Assembly: GCA_902775355.1 (NCBI GenBank)
Contig: CACYLY010000012.1
Span: forward strand, 1 to 64,000
Length of the DNA stretch: 64,000 nucleotides
Source of the DNA: Oscillospiraceae bacterium
GTDB lineage: Bacteria; Bacillota; Clostridia; Oscillospirales; Oscillospiraceae
Direction of reading: 5' to 3'
In this document: in pieces, positions 1-8,084 of the stretch
Layout of the letters: the number at the start of each line of letters is the position of its first letter
Position numbering within the stretch: the first letter of the stretch is position 1
Made by a program: the position numbers and the translations under genes
The notes under the pieces: model-generated
Seen by the model: the letters and a program-made list of their open reading frames with translations, nothing else
What the model was told of the DNA's origin: nothing
Database searches by the model: none

Positions 1-30
1 TTCTTCTTCTGTGAATGTATATTTCTTCAC
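1..30 (-). CDS. possible start of a gene leaving the left edge
   Basis: A GTG at 28-30 on the minus strand opens a frame that runs off the window (first residues read as MKKYTFTEEE). It lies just downstream of a well-formed promoter (48-76). No good ribosome binding site is visible, and an ATG at 35-37 in another frame is an alternative start. Only ten codons are visible, so no product can be named. Confidence 0.25.
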   Translation of the reverse strand, partial: MKKYTFTEEE

Positions 31-47
31 CTTGCATCACCGGAATT

Positions 48-76
48 ATTTTACCACAATACCTGCTCTATTTCAA
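48..76 (-). promoter_or_regulatory. sigma-A type promoter reading leftward
   Basis: On the minus strand TTGAAA (71-76) and TAAAAT (48-53) are separated by exactly 17 bases. It would drive whatever gene lies left of the window. It is divergent from the promoter at 203-231; the bases between hold no other gene. Confidence 0.55.
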
Positions 77-202
77 TCTTTTTAATTGAAGATCAGTATT
101 AAAGTTCATACAAGTCCGCAGAACGCATTGAGAACTGTCATATTGCACAAATTACAAGGCCTAAATTATTAAAATCCAACAAATTCTTGTGAAGAAAGTC
201 GC

Positions 203-231
203 TTGCTTTTTTCGATTCGCGGTACTATAAT
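203..231 (+). promoter_or_regulatory. sigma-A promoter of the 42-aa small ORF
   Basis: TTGCTT (203-208), a 17-base spacer and a perfect TATAAT (226-231). The transcript would start near 238 and reach the small ORF at 268. Confidence 0.65.
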
Positions 232-267
232 CACCACGCTCAAAGGAAACGAAAGGAGAACTTGAAA

Positions 268-396
268 ATGATGATGTGTGAAATGTCTCTGCTGGGTCTG
301 GAATCCATGCTGATGGACAGAGAGTATGCCCGGAAGAACGGCGATGACAAATCCAGCTTTCTTTCTGCCATGCTTCCCATCTTTTTCCGCAACTGA
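268..396 (+). CDS. small protein of 42 aa, unknown function
   Basis: A short ORF starting with three Met codons, preceded by GAAAGGAG at 251-258 (about 9 bases before the ATG). It has its own promoter (203-231) and a terminator (506-545), so it looks like a stand-alone transcription unit. The product starts MMMCEMSLLGLESM, has a charged middle (DREYARKNGDDK) and a hydrophobic C-terminal end (LSAMLPIFFRN). It has no convincing signal peptide or full membrane helix, and I do not recognise the family. The 3' untranslated stretch to the terminator is about 110 bases. It could instead be an mRNA-like small RNA with a fortuitous ORF, but the good Shine-Dalgarno site favours translation. Confidence 0.6.
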   Translation: MMMCEMSLLGLESMLMDREYARKNGDDKSSFLSAMLPIFFRN

Positions 397-505
397 TCAA
401 AAGATAAACATTTAGGATCCCCCATTCAGTCTGGCGTTTAGGCCGGCGAACGGGAGGTCTTTTTCTTTCCTTTCTTTTTCAAATTATTTAGCAGCAGACA
501 GAACA

Positions 506-551
506 CGCCCCCGCCTCCCAAAAGGGAAGCGGGGGCGCGTTTGTTTGTTTA
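506..551 (+). terminator. strong rho-independent terminator
   Basis: A GC-rich hairpin (CGCCCCCGC...GCGGGGGCG, 506-537, one internal mismatch, AAAA loop) is followed by TTTGTTTGTTT on the plus strand. It ends the small-ORF transcript and separates it from the convergent ene-reductase. Confidence 0.8.
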
Positions 552-557
552 AAGGGA

Positions 558-2618
558 TCAGATCTTCATGGCCACGTCCCAGGCACGCCAGATGGCGGTG
601 CGCAGGTTGCCGATGGACACGCAGTCGCCCACGCGATGGATGTGCGGGCCCTTGCCGCCCACGGGAGTGGGAACAAAGCCGATGCCGTTGACGATGTCGT
701 CATACTCCATCTCGGTGACCTTGCCGTCCTTGCCGCGGATAACGACGGTCTTGTCCTTGATCTCGGTGATGGTGGACTCCAGGAACACGGGGACCTTCTT
801 GTAGGTCATCATGTCGCGCAGGAAGGAGGCGTTGGCCAGACACACGTTCTGCGCCGGGACCAGGTCCTTGGCGTACTCGACGATGATGGGGTGCTTGCCC
901 TGGAGGATCATCTCATAGGCAGCCTCGCAGGAGGACTGGCCGCCGCCGAAGAACACGACCTTGTCGCCCACGGGCTTCTTCTCGCGGAGAAGCTGGGTAA
1001 AGGTGATGCACTTCTCGAAGCCCTTGACGTTGGGCATGGTTCTGGGAACAGCGCCGGTGGCGACGACGATATCGTCAAAGCCGCGGAGGGTGCCCAGATC
1101 GGTGACCTCGGTGTTGAAGCGGATATCGATCTCCTGGGCCTTCATCTCGCGCTCGTACCACTTGAGCAGCTGCTTGTCGTTCTCCTTGAAGCTCATGGCG
1201 GAGGCGGTGAGGAACAGACCGCCGATCTTGTCGGTCTTCTCGAAGATGACAGGCTTGTGGCCTCTCTTCTTCAGGACCAGAGCGGTCTCGCAGCCGCCGA
1301 TGCCGGCGCCGATGATGGCGACCTTCTTGGGCTTCTTGGTGGGAACGATCTTGTAGCGATTGTGCTGCATCGTGGGCGGATGCAGGGCGCAGCGGCCAAG
1401 GTGCAGGGAGTCGGGCAGGGCCTGGATGTTGGCGGTACCTTTGAACTTGGCGAAGTTGAAGCAGCCGTTGTGGCAGCGGATGCAGGGCTTGATCTCCTCA
1501 TGACGGCCCTCGCGGATCTTGGTGATCCAGTCGGGATCGCAGAGGTTCTGACGGGCGATGGCGATGGCGTCCAGCCGGCCGGCGGCGATCTCCTCGGCAG
1601 CCTTGACCGGATCCATACGGCCGGCGCAGGCCACGGGAGCGTTGGTGAACTGACGGATGTGCTCCACATCGGCCAGGTTGCAGTTATCCGGCATGTACTG
1701 AGGCGGATGAGCCCAGTACCAGGCGTCGTAGGTGCCGTTGTCGCAGTTGAAGAAGTCGTAGCCGGCTTCCTCCAGGTACTTGATGGCCTTCTCGGACTCG
1801 GGCATGTCGCGGCCGAACTCCTCGAACTCCTCGCCGGGCATGGCGCCGTGGAACCAGCTCTTGGTCTTGGAGACGACGGAGTAGCGCAGGGAGACGGGGA
1901 AGTCCGCGCCGGCCTGACGCTTGATGCTCTGCACGATCTCCACGGGGAAGCGGAAGCGGTTCTCGAAGGAGCCGCCGTACTGGTCGGTGCGGCTGTTCCA
2001 GTTGGCGATGGTGAACTGGTCCAGCAGATAGCCTTCGTGCACGGCATGGATCTCCACGCCGTCAACACCGGCGTCACGCAGCTTCTTGGCGGTCTTGCCG
2101 AAGGCGTCCACCATGGTGTGGATCTCTTCCACGGTCATGGGGCGGGAGAGCATGTCCTCCTGCCAACGGTTGGGGGTGGCGGAGGCGGAGGCGCAGCTGA
2201 AGCTCACGTCCACAAAGGGGCTGGCCAGCTTGCCCAGGAGGGGATTCTTGTTGAGCATGACCATCCAGGAGGTAACGGCCATGGAACGGCCGAAGCCGGC
2301 AGCCAGCTGAATGAAGAGCTTGGCGCCGGTCTTGTGGAACTCGGGCATCCACTCGGCCAACTCTTTGAACATGCGCTCATTCTGCCACAGCCAGCGGCAG
2401 CCCATGGTGTCGCGCACGCACTGCATGCCGGGCAGGATCAGGCCGACGCCGTCCTTGGCACGCTGCAGCAGGAAGTTTGCGGCTTCCTTATCGAAGTGGC
2501 AGGGCTCCAGCCAGCCGAACAGAGAAGTGCCGCCCATGGAGCACTGGACAATGCGGTTTTTGATCTCGACATTGCCGATCTTGAAGGGGGTAAATAAGGC
2601 GCTGTATTTTTCGTCCAT
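558..2618 (-). CDS. NADH:flavin oxidoreductase / 2-enoate reductase family (Fe-S flavoenzyme)
   Basis: A 686-aa cytoplasmic old-yellow-enzyme-type ene-reductase of the 2,4-dienoyl-CoA reductase / 2-enoate reductase / BaiCD group. These reduce activated C=C bonds, taking electrons from NAD(P)H through FAD, a 4Fe-4S cluster and FMN. Domains: FMN-binding TIM barrel (about 1-340, with the HEGYLLDQF active-site strand); a cysteine cluster CxxCxxxC plus a later Cys (CIRCHNGC...GRC); then an FAD/NAD(P) Rossmann domain (VAIIGAGIGGCE). I chose the ATG at 2618 because GAAGGAAAA sits just upstream; an in-frame TTG six codons earlier overlaps that site. A 48-aa gene precedes it by 38 bases in the same unit. 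The substrate (enoate, dienoyl-CoA or steroid-like) cannot be told from sequence. Confidence 0.9.
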   Translation of the reverse strand: MDEKYSALFTPFKIGNVEIKNRIVQCSMGGTSLFGWLEPCHFDKEAANFLLQRAKDGVGLILPGMQCVRDTMGCRWLWQNERMFKELAEWMPEFHKTGAKLFIQLAAGFGRSMAVTSWMVMLNKNPLLGKLASPFVDVSFSCASASATPNRWQEDMLSRPMTVEEIHTMVDAFGKTAKKLRDAGVDGVEIHAVHEGYLLDQFTIANWNSRTDQYGGSFENRFRFPVEIVQSIKRQAGADFPVSLRYSVVSKTKSWFHGAMPGEEFEEFGRDMPESEKAIKYLEEAGYDFFNCDNGTYDAWYWAHPPQYMPDNCNLADVEHIRQFTNAPVACAGRMDPVKAAEEIAAGRLDAIAIARQNLCDPDWITKIREGRHEEIKPCIRCHNGCFNFAKFKGTANIQALPDSLHLGRCALHPPTMQHNRYKIVPTKKPKKVAIIGAGIGGCETALVLKKRGHKPVIFEKTDKIGGLFLTASAMSFKENDKQLLKWYEREMKAQEIDIRFNTEVTDLGTLRGFDDIVVATGAVPRTMPNVKGFEKCITFTQLLREKKPVGDKVVFFGGGQSSCEAAYEMILQGKHPIIVEYAKDLVPAQNVCLANASFLRDMMTYKKVPVFLESTITEIKDKTVVIRGKDGKVTEMEYDDIVNGIGFVPTPVGGKGPHIHRVGDCVSIGNLRTAIWRAWDVAMKI

Positions 2619-2656
2619 CTTTTTTCCTTCTTTCAATAATTAGATTTTGTTCGGCC

Positions 2657-2803
2657 TTACTTGAAGAAGCTCTTCACGTAGTTGTAGGGCCACACGATCA
2701 GGTCGCCGAGAAGCCGCACCACGTCTCTGACCTTGAAGTGCAGGTCGTCATCAAAGAGAAAGGGTAACTTTTTCTCGAGGAATGCTTTGACCTTTTCCAA
2801 CAT
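2657..2803 (-). CDS. 48-aa microprotein upstream of the ene-reductase
   Basis: A short ORF with ATG at 2803 and a strong GGGAGG site just before it, ending 38 bases before the ene-reductase start. The product begins MLEKVKAFLEKKLPFLFDDD, has a middle with DVVRLLGDLIVWPYNY and ends KSFFK. It looks amphipathic, with a short hydrophobic, aromatic-rich segment that could lie on a membrane but is too short for a clear transmembrane helix. It is first in the unit behind the promoter at 2890-2919. I do not recognise the family. A subunit or membrane tether for the flavoenzyme is inference from position only. Confidence 0.65.
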   Translation of the reverse strand: MLEKVKAFLEKKLPFLFDDDLHFKVRDVVRLLGDLIVWPYNYVKSFFK

Positions 2804-2889
2804 GTCTTTTTTCCCTCCCGATTAAGATGTAATGATCTGCCCTGGCGAGAAACCCGCCAAGGCTCTTCTCACCATAGGAATACGCATAC

Positions 2890-2919
2890 ATTATACTTGA
2901 AAGCCGCCCGTTTCGTCAA
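2890..2919 (-). promoter_or_regulatory. promoter of the microprotein / ene-reductase unit
   Basis: TTGACG (2914-2919) and a perfect TATAAT (2890-2895) are spaced by 18 bases on the minus strand. The leader to the 48-aa gene is about 80 bases. The rest of 2820-3055 holds nothing else I can support. Confidence 0.7.
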
Positions 2920-3055
2920 CCATACAGATTGAATAATTTGTAAAAGACTTACGGGTTTTCCGTGAAATTGGGCCTGATCTCCCGTCAGAATGTACAAGGA
3001 AACAGCAGATGAATTGTGCAGTTTTTTGCCAAACTTATAACAATCCCTAAGCGTG

Positions 3056-3095
3056 AAAAAGCTCCTCCCCAAGACTGATTCAGCAGGGGAGGAGC
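3056..3095 (-). terminator. terminator of glnS
   Basis: Ten-base perfect stem GCTCCTCCCC/GGGGAGGAGC (3061-3095), followed on the minus strand by a T run. It lies 17 bases after the glnS stop codon. Confidence 0.85.
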
Positions 3096-3111
3096 AGATC
3101 AAAACAAAGGT

Positions 3112-4797
3112 TCAGCGCTTGAAGCTGTCCTTCAGGGCGACGGCCCGGTTGAAGACGAGATGGTCCGGGGCGGCGTCCAGATTGTCCAGGCAGAAGTAGC
3201 CCTGGCGCATGAACTGGAAGCTCTCGGAGGTCTTGCCATGTTCGGGCATGGGCAGCTCCGCCAGGCACTTTTCCACTTTGCAGCCGCTGAGGATCTGCAG
3301 GCTGTCGGGGTTCAGGCAGTCCAGGAAATTCTTGTCCGGTCCGTCGGGCTCGGGATCGGCAAAGAGGTAATCGTAGAGGCGAACCTCCGCGTCGGCGCAG
3401 TTGTCGGCGTCCACCCAGTGGATGGTGGCGCCCTTGACCTTGCGCCCGTCTGCGGGGTCTCCGCCGCGGCTGTCGGGATCGTACTCGCAGAGGATCTCCG
3501 TGACCTTGCCGCTCTCATCCTTCAAGCAGCCGGTGCAGGTGACCAGATAGGCGCCCTTGAGACGGACCTCAAAGCCGGGGTGCATGCGCTTGTACTTGGG
3601 CGCGGGGACCTCCATGAAGTCCTCTTCCTCGATCCAGAGGTTCCGGGAGAAGGAGACCTGCCGCGTGCCGTCCTCCGGCTTGAGAGGATTGTTCTCCACG
3701 GTCAGCAGCTCGCTCTGTCCCTCGGGGTAATTGGTGACGGTGAGCTTCACCGGGTGCAGCACCGCCATGACCCGGCGGGCGTTCTCGTTCAGATCGTCCC
3801 GCAGGCAGCTTTCCAGCAGGGCCCAGTCCACGGTGGAATCCACCTTGCTCACGCCGATGCGCTCGCAGAAATTGCGGATGGAGCGGGAGGTATAGCCTCT
3901 CCGGCGCAGGCCGCAGAGGGTGGGCATCCGGGGATCGTCCCAGCCGGAAACCCGACCGTCCTCCACCAGCTTGCGCAGCTTGCGCTTGGACATGACGGTG
4001 TAGTTGATACCCAGACGGGCAAACTCGATCTGCCGGGGCTTGTGGCCGGGGATGGAGACATTGTTGACGACCCAGTCGTACAGGGGTCGGTGATCCTCGT
4101 ACTCCAGGGAGCAGAGGGAATGGGTGATGCCCTCCAGCGCGTCCTGAATGGGGTGGGCAAAATCATACATGGGGAAGATGCACCACTTGGTGCCCTGGCG
4201 GTGATGCTCAATGTAGCGGATACGGTAGAGGACGGGGTCACGCATGTTGAAGTTGCCGCTGGCCAGGTCGATCTTGGCGCGGAGCGTATAGCGACCCTCC
4301 GGGAACTCGCCGGCGCGCATGCGCTGGAAGAGATCCAGGCTCTCTTTCATGGGGCGGTCCCGCCAGGGGCTGATCGCGGGACGGCTGGTATCGCCCCGAT
4401 ACTCCTTGAACTGCTCAGGCGTCAGCTCACAGACATAGGCCAGGCCTTTGCGGATCAGTTCCAGGGCGTACTCGTAGGTTTTTTCAAAATAATCCGAACC
4501 GTAGAAGAGCCGGTCGCCCCAGTCAAAGCCCAGCCAGTGGATATCCTCCTGGATGGCGTTGACGTACTCCGTGTCCTCCTTGGCGGGATTGGTATCGTCA
4601 AAACGCAGGTTGCAGATGCCGCCGAAGTGCTCGGCGGTGCTGAAGTCGATGGTCAGGGCCTTGCAGTGGCCGATATGCAGATAGCCGTTGGGCTCCGGCG
4701 GGAAACGGGTATGGACCTGCATGCCGTAGCAGGACCCGCCCTCGGCCAGATCCTCTTTCACAAAGGCTTCGATAAAGTTTCTGGTGATCTCTTCCAT
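3112..4797 (-). CDS. glnS: glutaminyl-tRNA synthetase
   Basis: A 561-aa class I aminoacyl-tRNA synthetase that charges tRNA-Gln with glutamine. The signature PPEPNGYLHIGH lies near residues 33-44 and the KMSKS equivalent is VMSKRKL. The C-terminal anticodon-binding beta-barrel region is present and length is normal for bacterial GlnRS (about 550-560). Many Clostridia lack this enzyme and make Gln-tRNA by amidation of Glu-tRNA, so its presence is a lineage trait worth noting. It is single-gene, with its own promoter (4832-4860) and terminator. No T-box leader is seen in the short 5' region. Confidence 0.97.
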   Translation of the reverse strand: MEEITRNFIEAFVKEDLAEGGSCYGMQVHTRFPPEPNGYLHIGHCKALTIDFSTAEHFGGICNLRFDDTNPAKEDTEYVNAIQEDIHWLGFDWGDRLFYGSDYFEKTYEYALELIRKGLAYVCELTPEQFKEYRGDTSRPAISPWRDRPMKESLDLFQRMRAGEFPEGRYTLRAKIDLASGNFNMRDPVLYRIRYIEHHRQGTKWCIFPMYDFAHPIQDALEGITHSLCSLEYEDHRPLYDWVVNNVSIPGHKPRQIEFARLGINYTVMSKRKLRKLVEDGRVSGWDDPRMPTLCGLRRRGYTSRSIRNFCERIGVSKVDSTVDWALLESCLRDDLNENARRVMAVLHPVKLTVTNYPEGQSELLTVENNPLKPEDGTRQVSFSRNLWIEEEDFMEVPAPKYKRMHPGFEVRLKGAYLVTCTGCLKDESGKVTEILCEYDPDSRGGDPADGRKVKGATIHWVDADNCADAEVRLYDYLFADPEPDGPDKNFLDCLNPDSLQILSGCKVEKCLAELPMPEHGKTSESFQFMRQGYFCLDNLDAAPDHLVFNRAVALKDSFKR

Positions 4798-4831
4798 GGT
4801 ATCATCTCCAAATCAAGAAAAATACTGTTGC

Positions 4832-4860
4832 ATTATAAACGATTTTCCCGCTGATTACAA
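4832..4860 (-). promoter_or_regulatory. promoter of glnS
   Basis: TTGTAA (4855-4860), 17-base spacer, TATAAT (4832-4837) on the minus strand. The leader is about 30 bases with GGAG before the ATG. Confidence 0.7.
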
Positions 4861-4915
4861 CAAAAAACGCAAAGAAAACGAAAAGATCTTTCCGCAAAAG
4901 CTCTGTCGGAGCTTC

Positions 4916-4944
4916 TTGCCCCGCAAGCGGGACTATGGTATAGT
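4916..4944 (+). promoter_or_regulatory. promoter of the nucleoside hydrolase-ribokinase operon
   Basis: TTGCCC (4916-4921), 17-base spacer, TATAGT (4939-4944). It starts about 30 bases before the ATG at 4976. Confidence 0.6.
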
Positions 4945-4975
4945 TAAGGCAAGAAACACGGTAGGGGAGAAGAAC

Positions 4976-5920
4976 ATGGAAAAAACGAAACTCATACTGG
5001 ACTGTGATCCGGGCCATGACGACGCGGTGGCCATTCTTTTAGCGGCCAGGCATCCGAAATTGGATTTGCTGGGCATCACGGTGGTGGCGGGAAATCAGAC
5101 CCTGGAGAACACCCAGCAGAACGCCAGAAAGGTCCTGCAGTGGGTGGGGGAGGACCTGCCGGTCTATGCGGGCTGCCCCGGCCCCCTGGTGCGCCAGAAG
5201 CTGATCGCCGCGGATATTCACGGCAGCACCGGGCTGGACGGGCCGGTCTTTCCTCCTCTCACCAAAGAGCTGGAAGCGGAGCACGCGGTGCATTTTATCA
5301 TCCACACGCTGCTGGACTCCGACGGGGAGATCACCGTGGTGACCACCGGACCCATGACCAATCTGGCGCTGGCGATCCGGCTGGAGCCCAGGATCGTGGA
5401 GAAGATCCACCGTATCGTGCTGATGGGCGGGTCCTACACCAACGGCAACGTGACGCCCGCTGCGGAATTCAACATCCTGGCAGACGCAGAGGCGGCTCAT
5501 ATCTGCTTTACCTGCGGCCGCCCCATCACCATGGTGGGTCTGGACGTGACCCGGAAGGTCCTCTGCTATCCGGAGATCGTGGAACGGATGAAACGCATCG
5601 GGAATCCGGCCTCGGAGCTTTTTGCAGCGCTGATGGCCCACTTCTGCCGGACCCAGAAGGAAATCTTCGGCTGGGAGGGCGGTCCTCTTCACGACCCGGT
5701 GACCGTCGCCTCCCTGATCGACCCCCAGCTGCTGACGCTCAAGCCCATGAACGTGCAGATCGATCTGCGCAGCACCCAGTCCTATGGCCGCACCAACTGC
5801 GACTATTTCGGCTATCTGCAGTTGCCGCCTACGGCGGACGTAGCGGTTGACATTGATGTGGAGCACTTCTGGGATATCATCGAAGAGGGGCTCCGGCTAT
5901 ATTCGGAGGACAAGCCATGA
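4976..5920 (+). CDS. ribonucleoside hydrolase (IunH/RihA family)
   Basis: A 314-aa cytoplasmic hydrolase that splits the N-glycosidic bond of nucleosides into free base and ribose. The family's calcium-binding signature DCDPGHDDA lies at residues 8-16, and the second conserved block (TTGPMTNLA) is near 120. Length is normal for the family. The ATG at 4976 follows AGGGGAG; the open frame extends further upstream but without a better start. The gene overlaps the ribokinase by four bases (ATGA), so the released ribose can be phosphorylated at once. This makes a compact nucleoside salvage unit. Purine versus pyrimidine preference cannot be read from sequence. Confidence 0.93.
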   Translation: MEKTKLILDCDPGHDDAVAILLAARHPKLDLLGITVVAGNQTLENTQQNARKVLQWVGEDLPVYAGCPGPLVRQKLIAADIHGSTGLDGPVFPPLTKELEAEHAVHFIIHTLLDSDGEITVVTTGPMTNLALAIRLEPRIVEKIHRIVLMGGSYTNGNVTPAAEFNILADAEAAHICFTCGRPITMVGLDVTRKVLCYPEIVERMKRIGNPASELFAALMAHFCRTQKEIFGWEGGPLHDPVTVASLIDPQLLTLKPMNVQIDLRSTQSYGRTNCDYFGYLQLPPTADVAVDIDVEHFWDIIEEGLRLYSEDKP

Positions 5921-6816
5921 GAGCGCTGGTTTTCGGTTCCCTGAACATTGACTATGTCTATCAGGTCGAGCATTTCGTACAGAGAGGGGAGACCCTTGCT
6001 TCCTCTTCCTTTCAGCGTTTCAGCGGCGGGAAAGGCCTGAACCAGGCCGTCGCTTTATCCCGAGCCGGCTTAGACACCTGCATGGCCGGCGCGGTAGGGG
6101 AGGAAGGGACCTTCCTTTTGGAGGAGCTGCGCAGGGCCGGCGTGGACACGCGCTATGTCGAGCATTCACCCATCCCCACCGGCCACGCCATTATCCAGAA
6201 CACCCCCGACGGGGACAACTGCATTCTGCTCTACGGCGGAGCCAACCGCAGCATTAGGCCCGAGCAGGCAGCCGCCGTGATCGGTCAATTTACGCCCGGG
6301 GATCTGCTGCTGGTCCAGAATGAGATCAGCTCGCTGCTGCCCATCATGCGTCTGGGGAAGGAGAAAGGCATGCGCGTGGCCCTGAATCCCTCTCCCATGG
6401 AAGAGGCACGGATCCGAGAGGTACTGCCATTTGCGGACACGCTGCTGCTCAACCGGATCGAAGCGTCCCAGCTCCTGGGTTCGGAGGAAGCTGAGCCGGA
6501 GAAGCTGCTGCGAGAGCTGCAGGAGCGCTTCCGCTGCAAAGAGATCGTCCTGACTCTGGGCGGAGAAGGCGCGCTGCTGCTTCGGGAGGAACGGATCTTC
6601 CGGCAGGCGGCCTTTCCTGTCAAAGCGGTTGACAGCACCGGCGCGGGGGATACCTTTACCGGCTTTTTCCTGGCGGCTGTCCTGCAAGGAAAGGATGAGG
6701 CCTTTTCCCTGCGCTTTGCCGCCGCTGCCGCCGCTCTGTCCGTTACGCGAAAAGGCGCCTCTCCCTCGATCCCCACGTGGGAAGAGGTACTGCTGTTCCT
6801 GAAAGAAAAGAGCTAA
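5917..6816 (+). CDS. rbsK: ribokinase (PfkB family)
   Basis: A 299-aa sugar kinase that phosphorylates ribose to ribose 5-phosphate using ATP. It carries both PfkB signatures: FSGGKGLNQAVALSRAG (about 35-50), and the C-terminal DSTGAGDTFTGFF with the catalytic Asp and anion hole. Translationally coupled to the nucleoside hydrolase by a four-base overlap, which supports ribose as substrate over fructose or adenosine. Length matches ribokinases (about 300). No rbs transporter genes lie nearby, so the ribose probably comes from nucleosides inside the cell. Confidence 0.88.
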   Translation: MRALVFGSLNIDYVYQVEHFVQRGETLASSSFQRFSGGKGLNQAVALSRAGLDTCMAGAVGEEGTFLLEELRRAGVDTRYVEHSPIPTGHAIIQNTPDGDNCILLYGGANRSIRPEQAAAVIGQFTPGDLLLVQNEISSLLPIMRLGKEKGMRVALNPSPMEEARIREVLPFADTLLLNRIEASQLLGSEEAEPEKLLRELQERFRCKEIVLTLGGEGALLLREERIFRQAAFPVKAVDSTGAGDTFTGFFLAAVLQGKDEAFSLRFAAAAAALSVTRKGASPSIPTWEEVLLFLKEKS

Positions 6817-6840
6817 TACGGGAAACAAAGCTCCACGCGC

Positions 6841-6870
6841 TTGACAAAGAACGTCATCCTGCACTATACT
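6841..6870 (+). promoter_or_regulatory. promoter of the aminotransferase gene
   Basis: A perfect TTGACA (6841-6846), 18-base spacer, TATACT (6865-6870), about 30 bases before the ATG at 6902. Confidence 0.75.
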
Positions 6871-6901
6871 TTAACAAATTACTAAGATAGAAGGTGCGCA
6901 A

Positions 6902-8068
6902 ATGAAGAATCTGTCTTCCCGCACGGCAGGCTTTACCGATTCGGTCATCCGCCGGATGACCAGAGTTTCCAATCAATACGGCGCTGTCAATCTCTCCCAG
7001 GGTTTTCCGGATTTTGAACCGCCGAAGGAGATCTTGAAACGGCTGGGCGAGGTGTCCCGGGAGGACTTCAACCAGTATTCCATCACCTGGGGAGCCCAGA
7101 ATCTCCGGGAAGGCATAGCGAAGAAGCAAAGTCATTATATGGGCTTGGAAATCGACCCCAACCGGGAGATCGTGGTCACCTGCGGCAGCACCGAGGCCAT
7201 GATGGCCGCCGTCATGACGGTGACGGATCCGGGAGACAAGCTGATCATCTTCTCACCCTTTTATGAGAACTACGGCGCGGACGTGATCCTCTCGGGGGCG
7301 GAACCGATCTATGTGCCTTTACGTCCGCCTGCCTTTGATTTTGATCCCGAGGAGCTTGAGGCTGCGTTTCGGCAAAATCCCAAAGCGCTGATCCTCTGCA
7401 ACCCCTCCAACCCCAGCGGCAAGGTCTTCACCCGGGAAGAGCTGGAGATCATCGCAAAGCTGGCAGAGAAGTACGACGCTTATGTGATCACGGACGAGGT
7501 GTATGAGCACATTGTCTACAAGCCCTTTCAGCACGTGTATTTCGCCTCGCTCCCCGGCATGCGGGAGAGGACCATCTCCTGCTCGTCCCTGTCCAAGACC
7601 TATTCCATCACCGGCTGGCGCCTTGGCTACATCATCGCGCCGGAGGCCATTGCCGAGCGGGCCAAAAAGGTCCACGATTTCCTCACCGTCGGCGCGGCCG
7701 CTCCGCTGCAGGAGGCTGCGGTGCCGGGGCTGTACTTTGACCAGCGCTATTATGACGAGCTGCTGGCCCTATATACCCACAAGCGGGATCTCCTTCTGCA
7801 TGGATTGGATGAGATCGGCATCGTTCACAACGTGCCCCAGGGCGCCTATTACGTACTGCTGGACATTTCCAAGTATCACTTCGCTTCCGATCTGGAATTC
7901 TGCGAGGTCCTGGCGCGGGACGTGGGCGTTGGCGCCGTGCCGGGCTCCAGTTTCTTCCGGGAGCCGGTCAACCATCTGATCCGCCTGCATTTCGCAAAGA
8001 AAGACGAGACCCTTCTTGAGGCTCTCCGGCGGCTGGAGAGCATGGATCGGAAAATCCCCGTTCGCTGA
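6902..8068 (+). CDS. PLP-dependent aminotransferase class I/II
   Basis: A 388-aa fold-type I aminotransferase. Recognisable blocks: the N-terminal VNLSQGFPDFEPP, the PLP ring contact CNPSNPSGKVFTREEL, ITDEVYEH with the pyridine-binding Asp, and the Schiff-base lysine in SSLSKTYSITGWRLGY. This pattern is typical of aspartate/aromatic/methionine or kynurenine-type aminotransferases (PatA-like). The amino donor cannot be assigned. It has its own promoter. An Fe-S aldo/keto reductase starts 17 bases downstream and is probably co-transcribed, but I see no pathway that links the two. Confidence 0.9.
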   Translation: MKNLSSRTAGFTDSVIRRMTRVSNQYGAVNLSQGFPDFEPPKEILKRLGEVSREDFNQYSITWGAQNLREGIAKKQSHYMGLEIDPNREIVVTCGSTEAMMAAVMTVTDPGDKLIIFSPFYENYGADVILSGAEPIYVPLRPPAFDFDPEELEAAFRQNPKALILCNPSNPSGKVFTREELEIIAKLAEKYDAYVITDEVYEHIVYKPFQHVYFASLPGMRERTISCSSLSKTYSITGWRLGYIIAPEAIAERAKKVHDFLTVGAAAPLQEAAVPGLYFDQRYYDELLALYTHKRDLLLHGLDEIGIVHNVPQGAYYVLLDISKYHFASDLEFCEVLARDVGVGAVPGSSFFREPVNHLIRLHFAKKDETLLEALRRLESMDRKIPVR

Positions 8069-8084
8069 AAGAAAGGAGAAAAAA

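Noticed and set aside
636..2597. Plus-strand frame of 653 codons opposite the ene-reductase
   Set aside because: It is the mirror of a GC-rich gene with clear domains on the minus strand; its product is a low-complexity Gly/Val/Leu/His mix with no motif and no ribosome site.
2869..3102. Minus-strand 77-codon ORF between glnS and the 48-aa gene
   Set aside because: It overlaps the glnS terminator and the promoter at 2890-2919, with no ribosome site.
3160..4854. Plus-strand frame of 564 codons opposite glnS
   Set aside because: glnS carries all class I synthetase motifs on the other strand; this frame is a shadow caused by codon bias.
4798..4860. T-box riboswitch before glnS
   Set aside because: The leader is only about 30 bases and has no T-box sequence or antiterminator.
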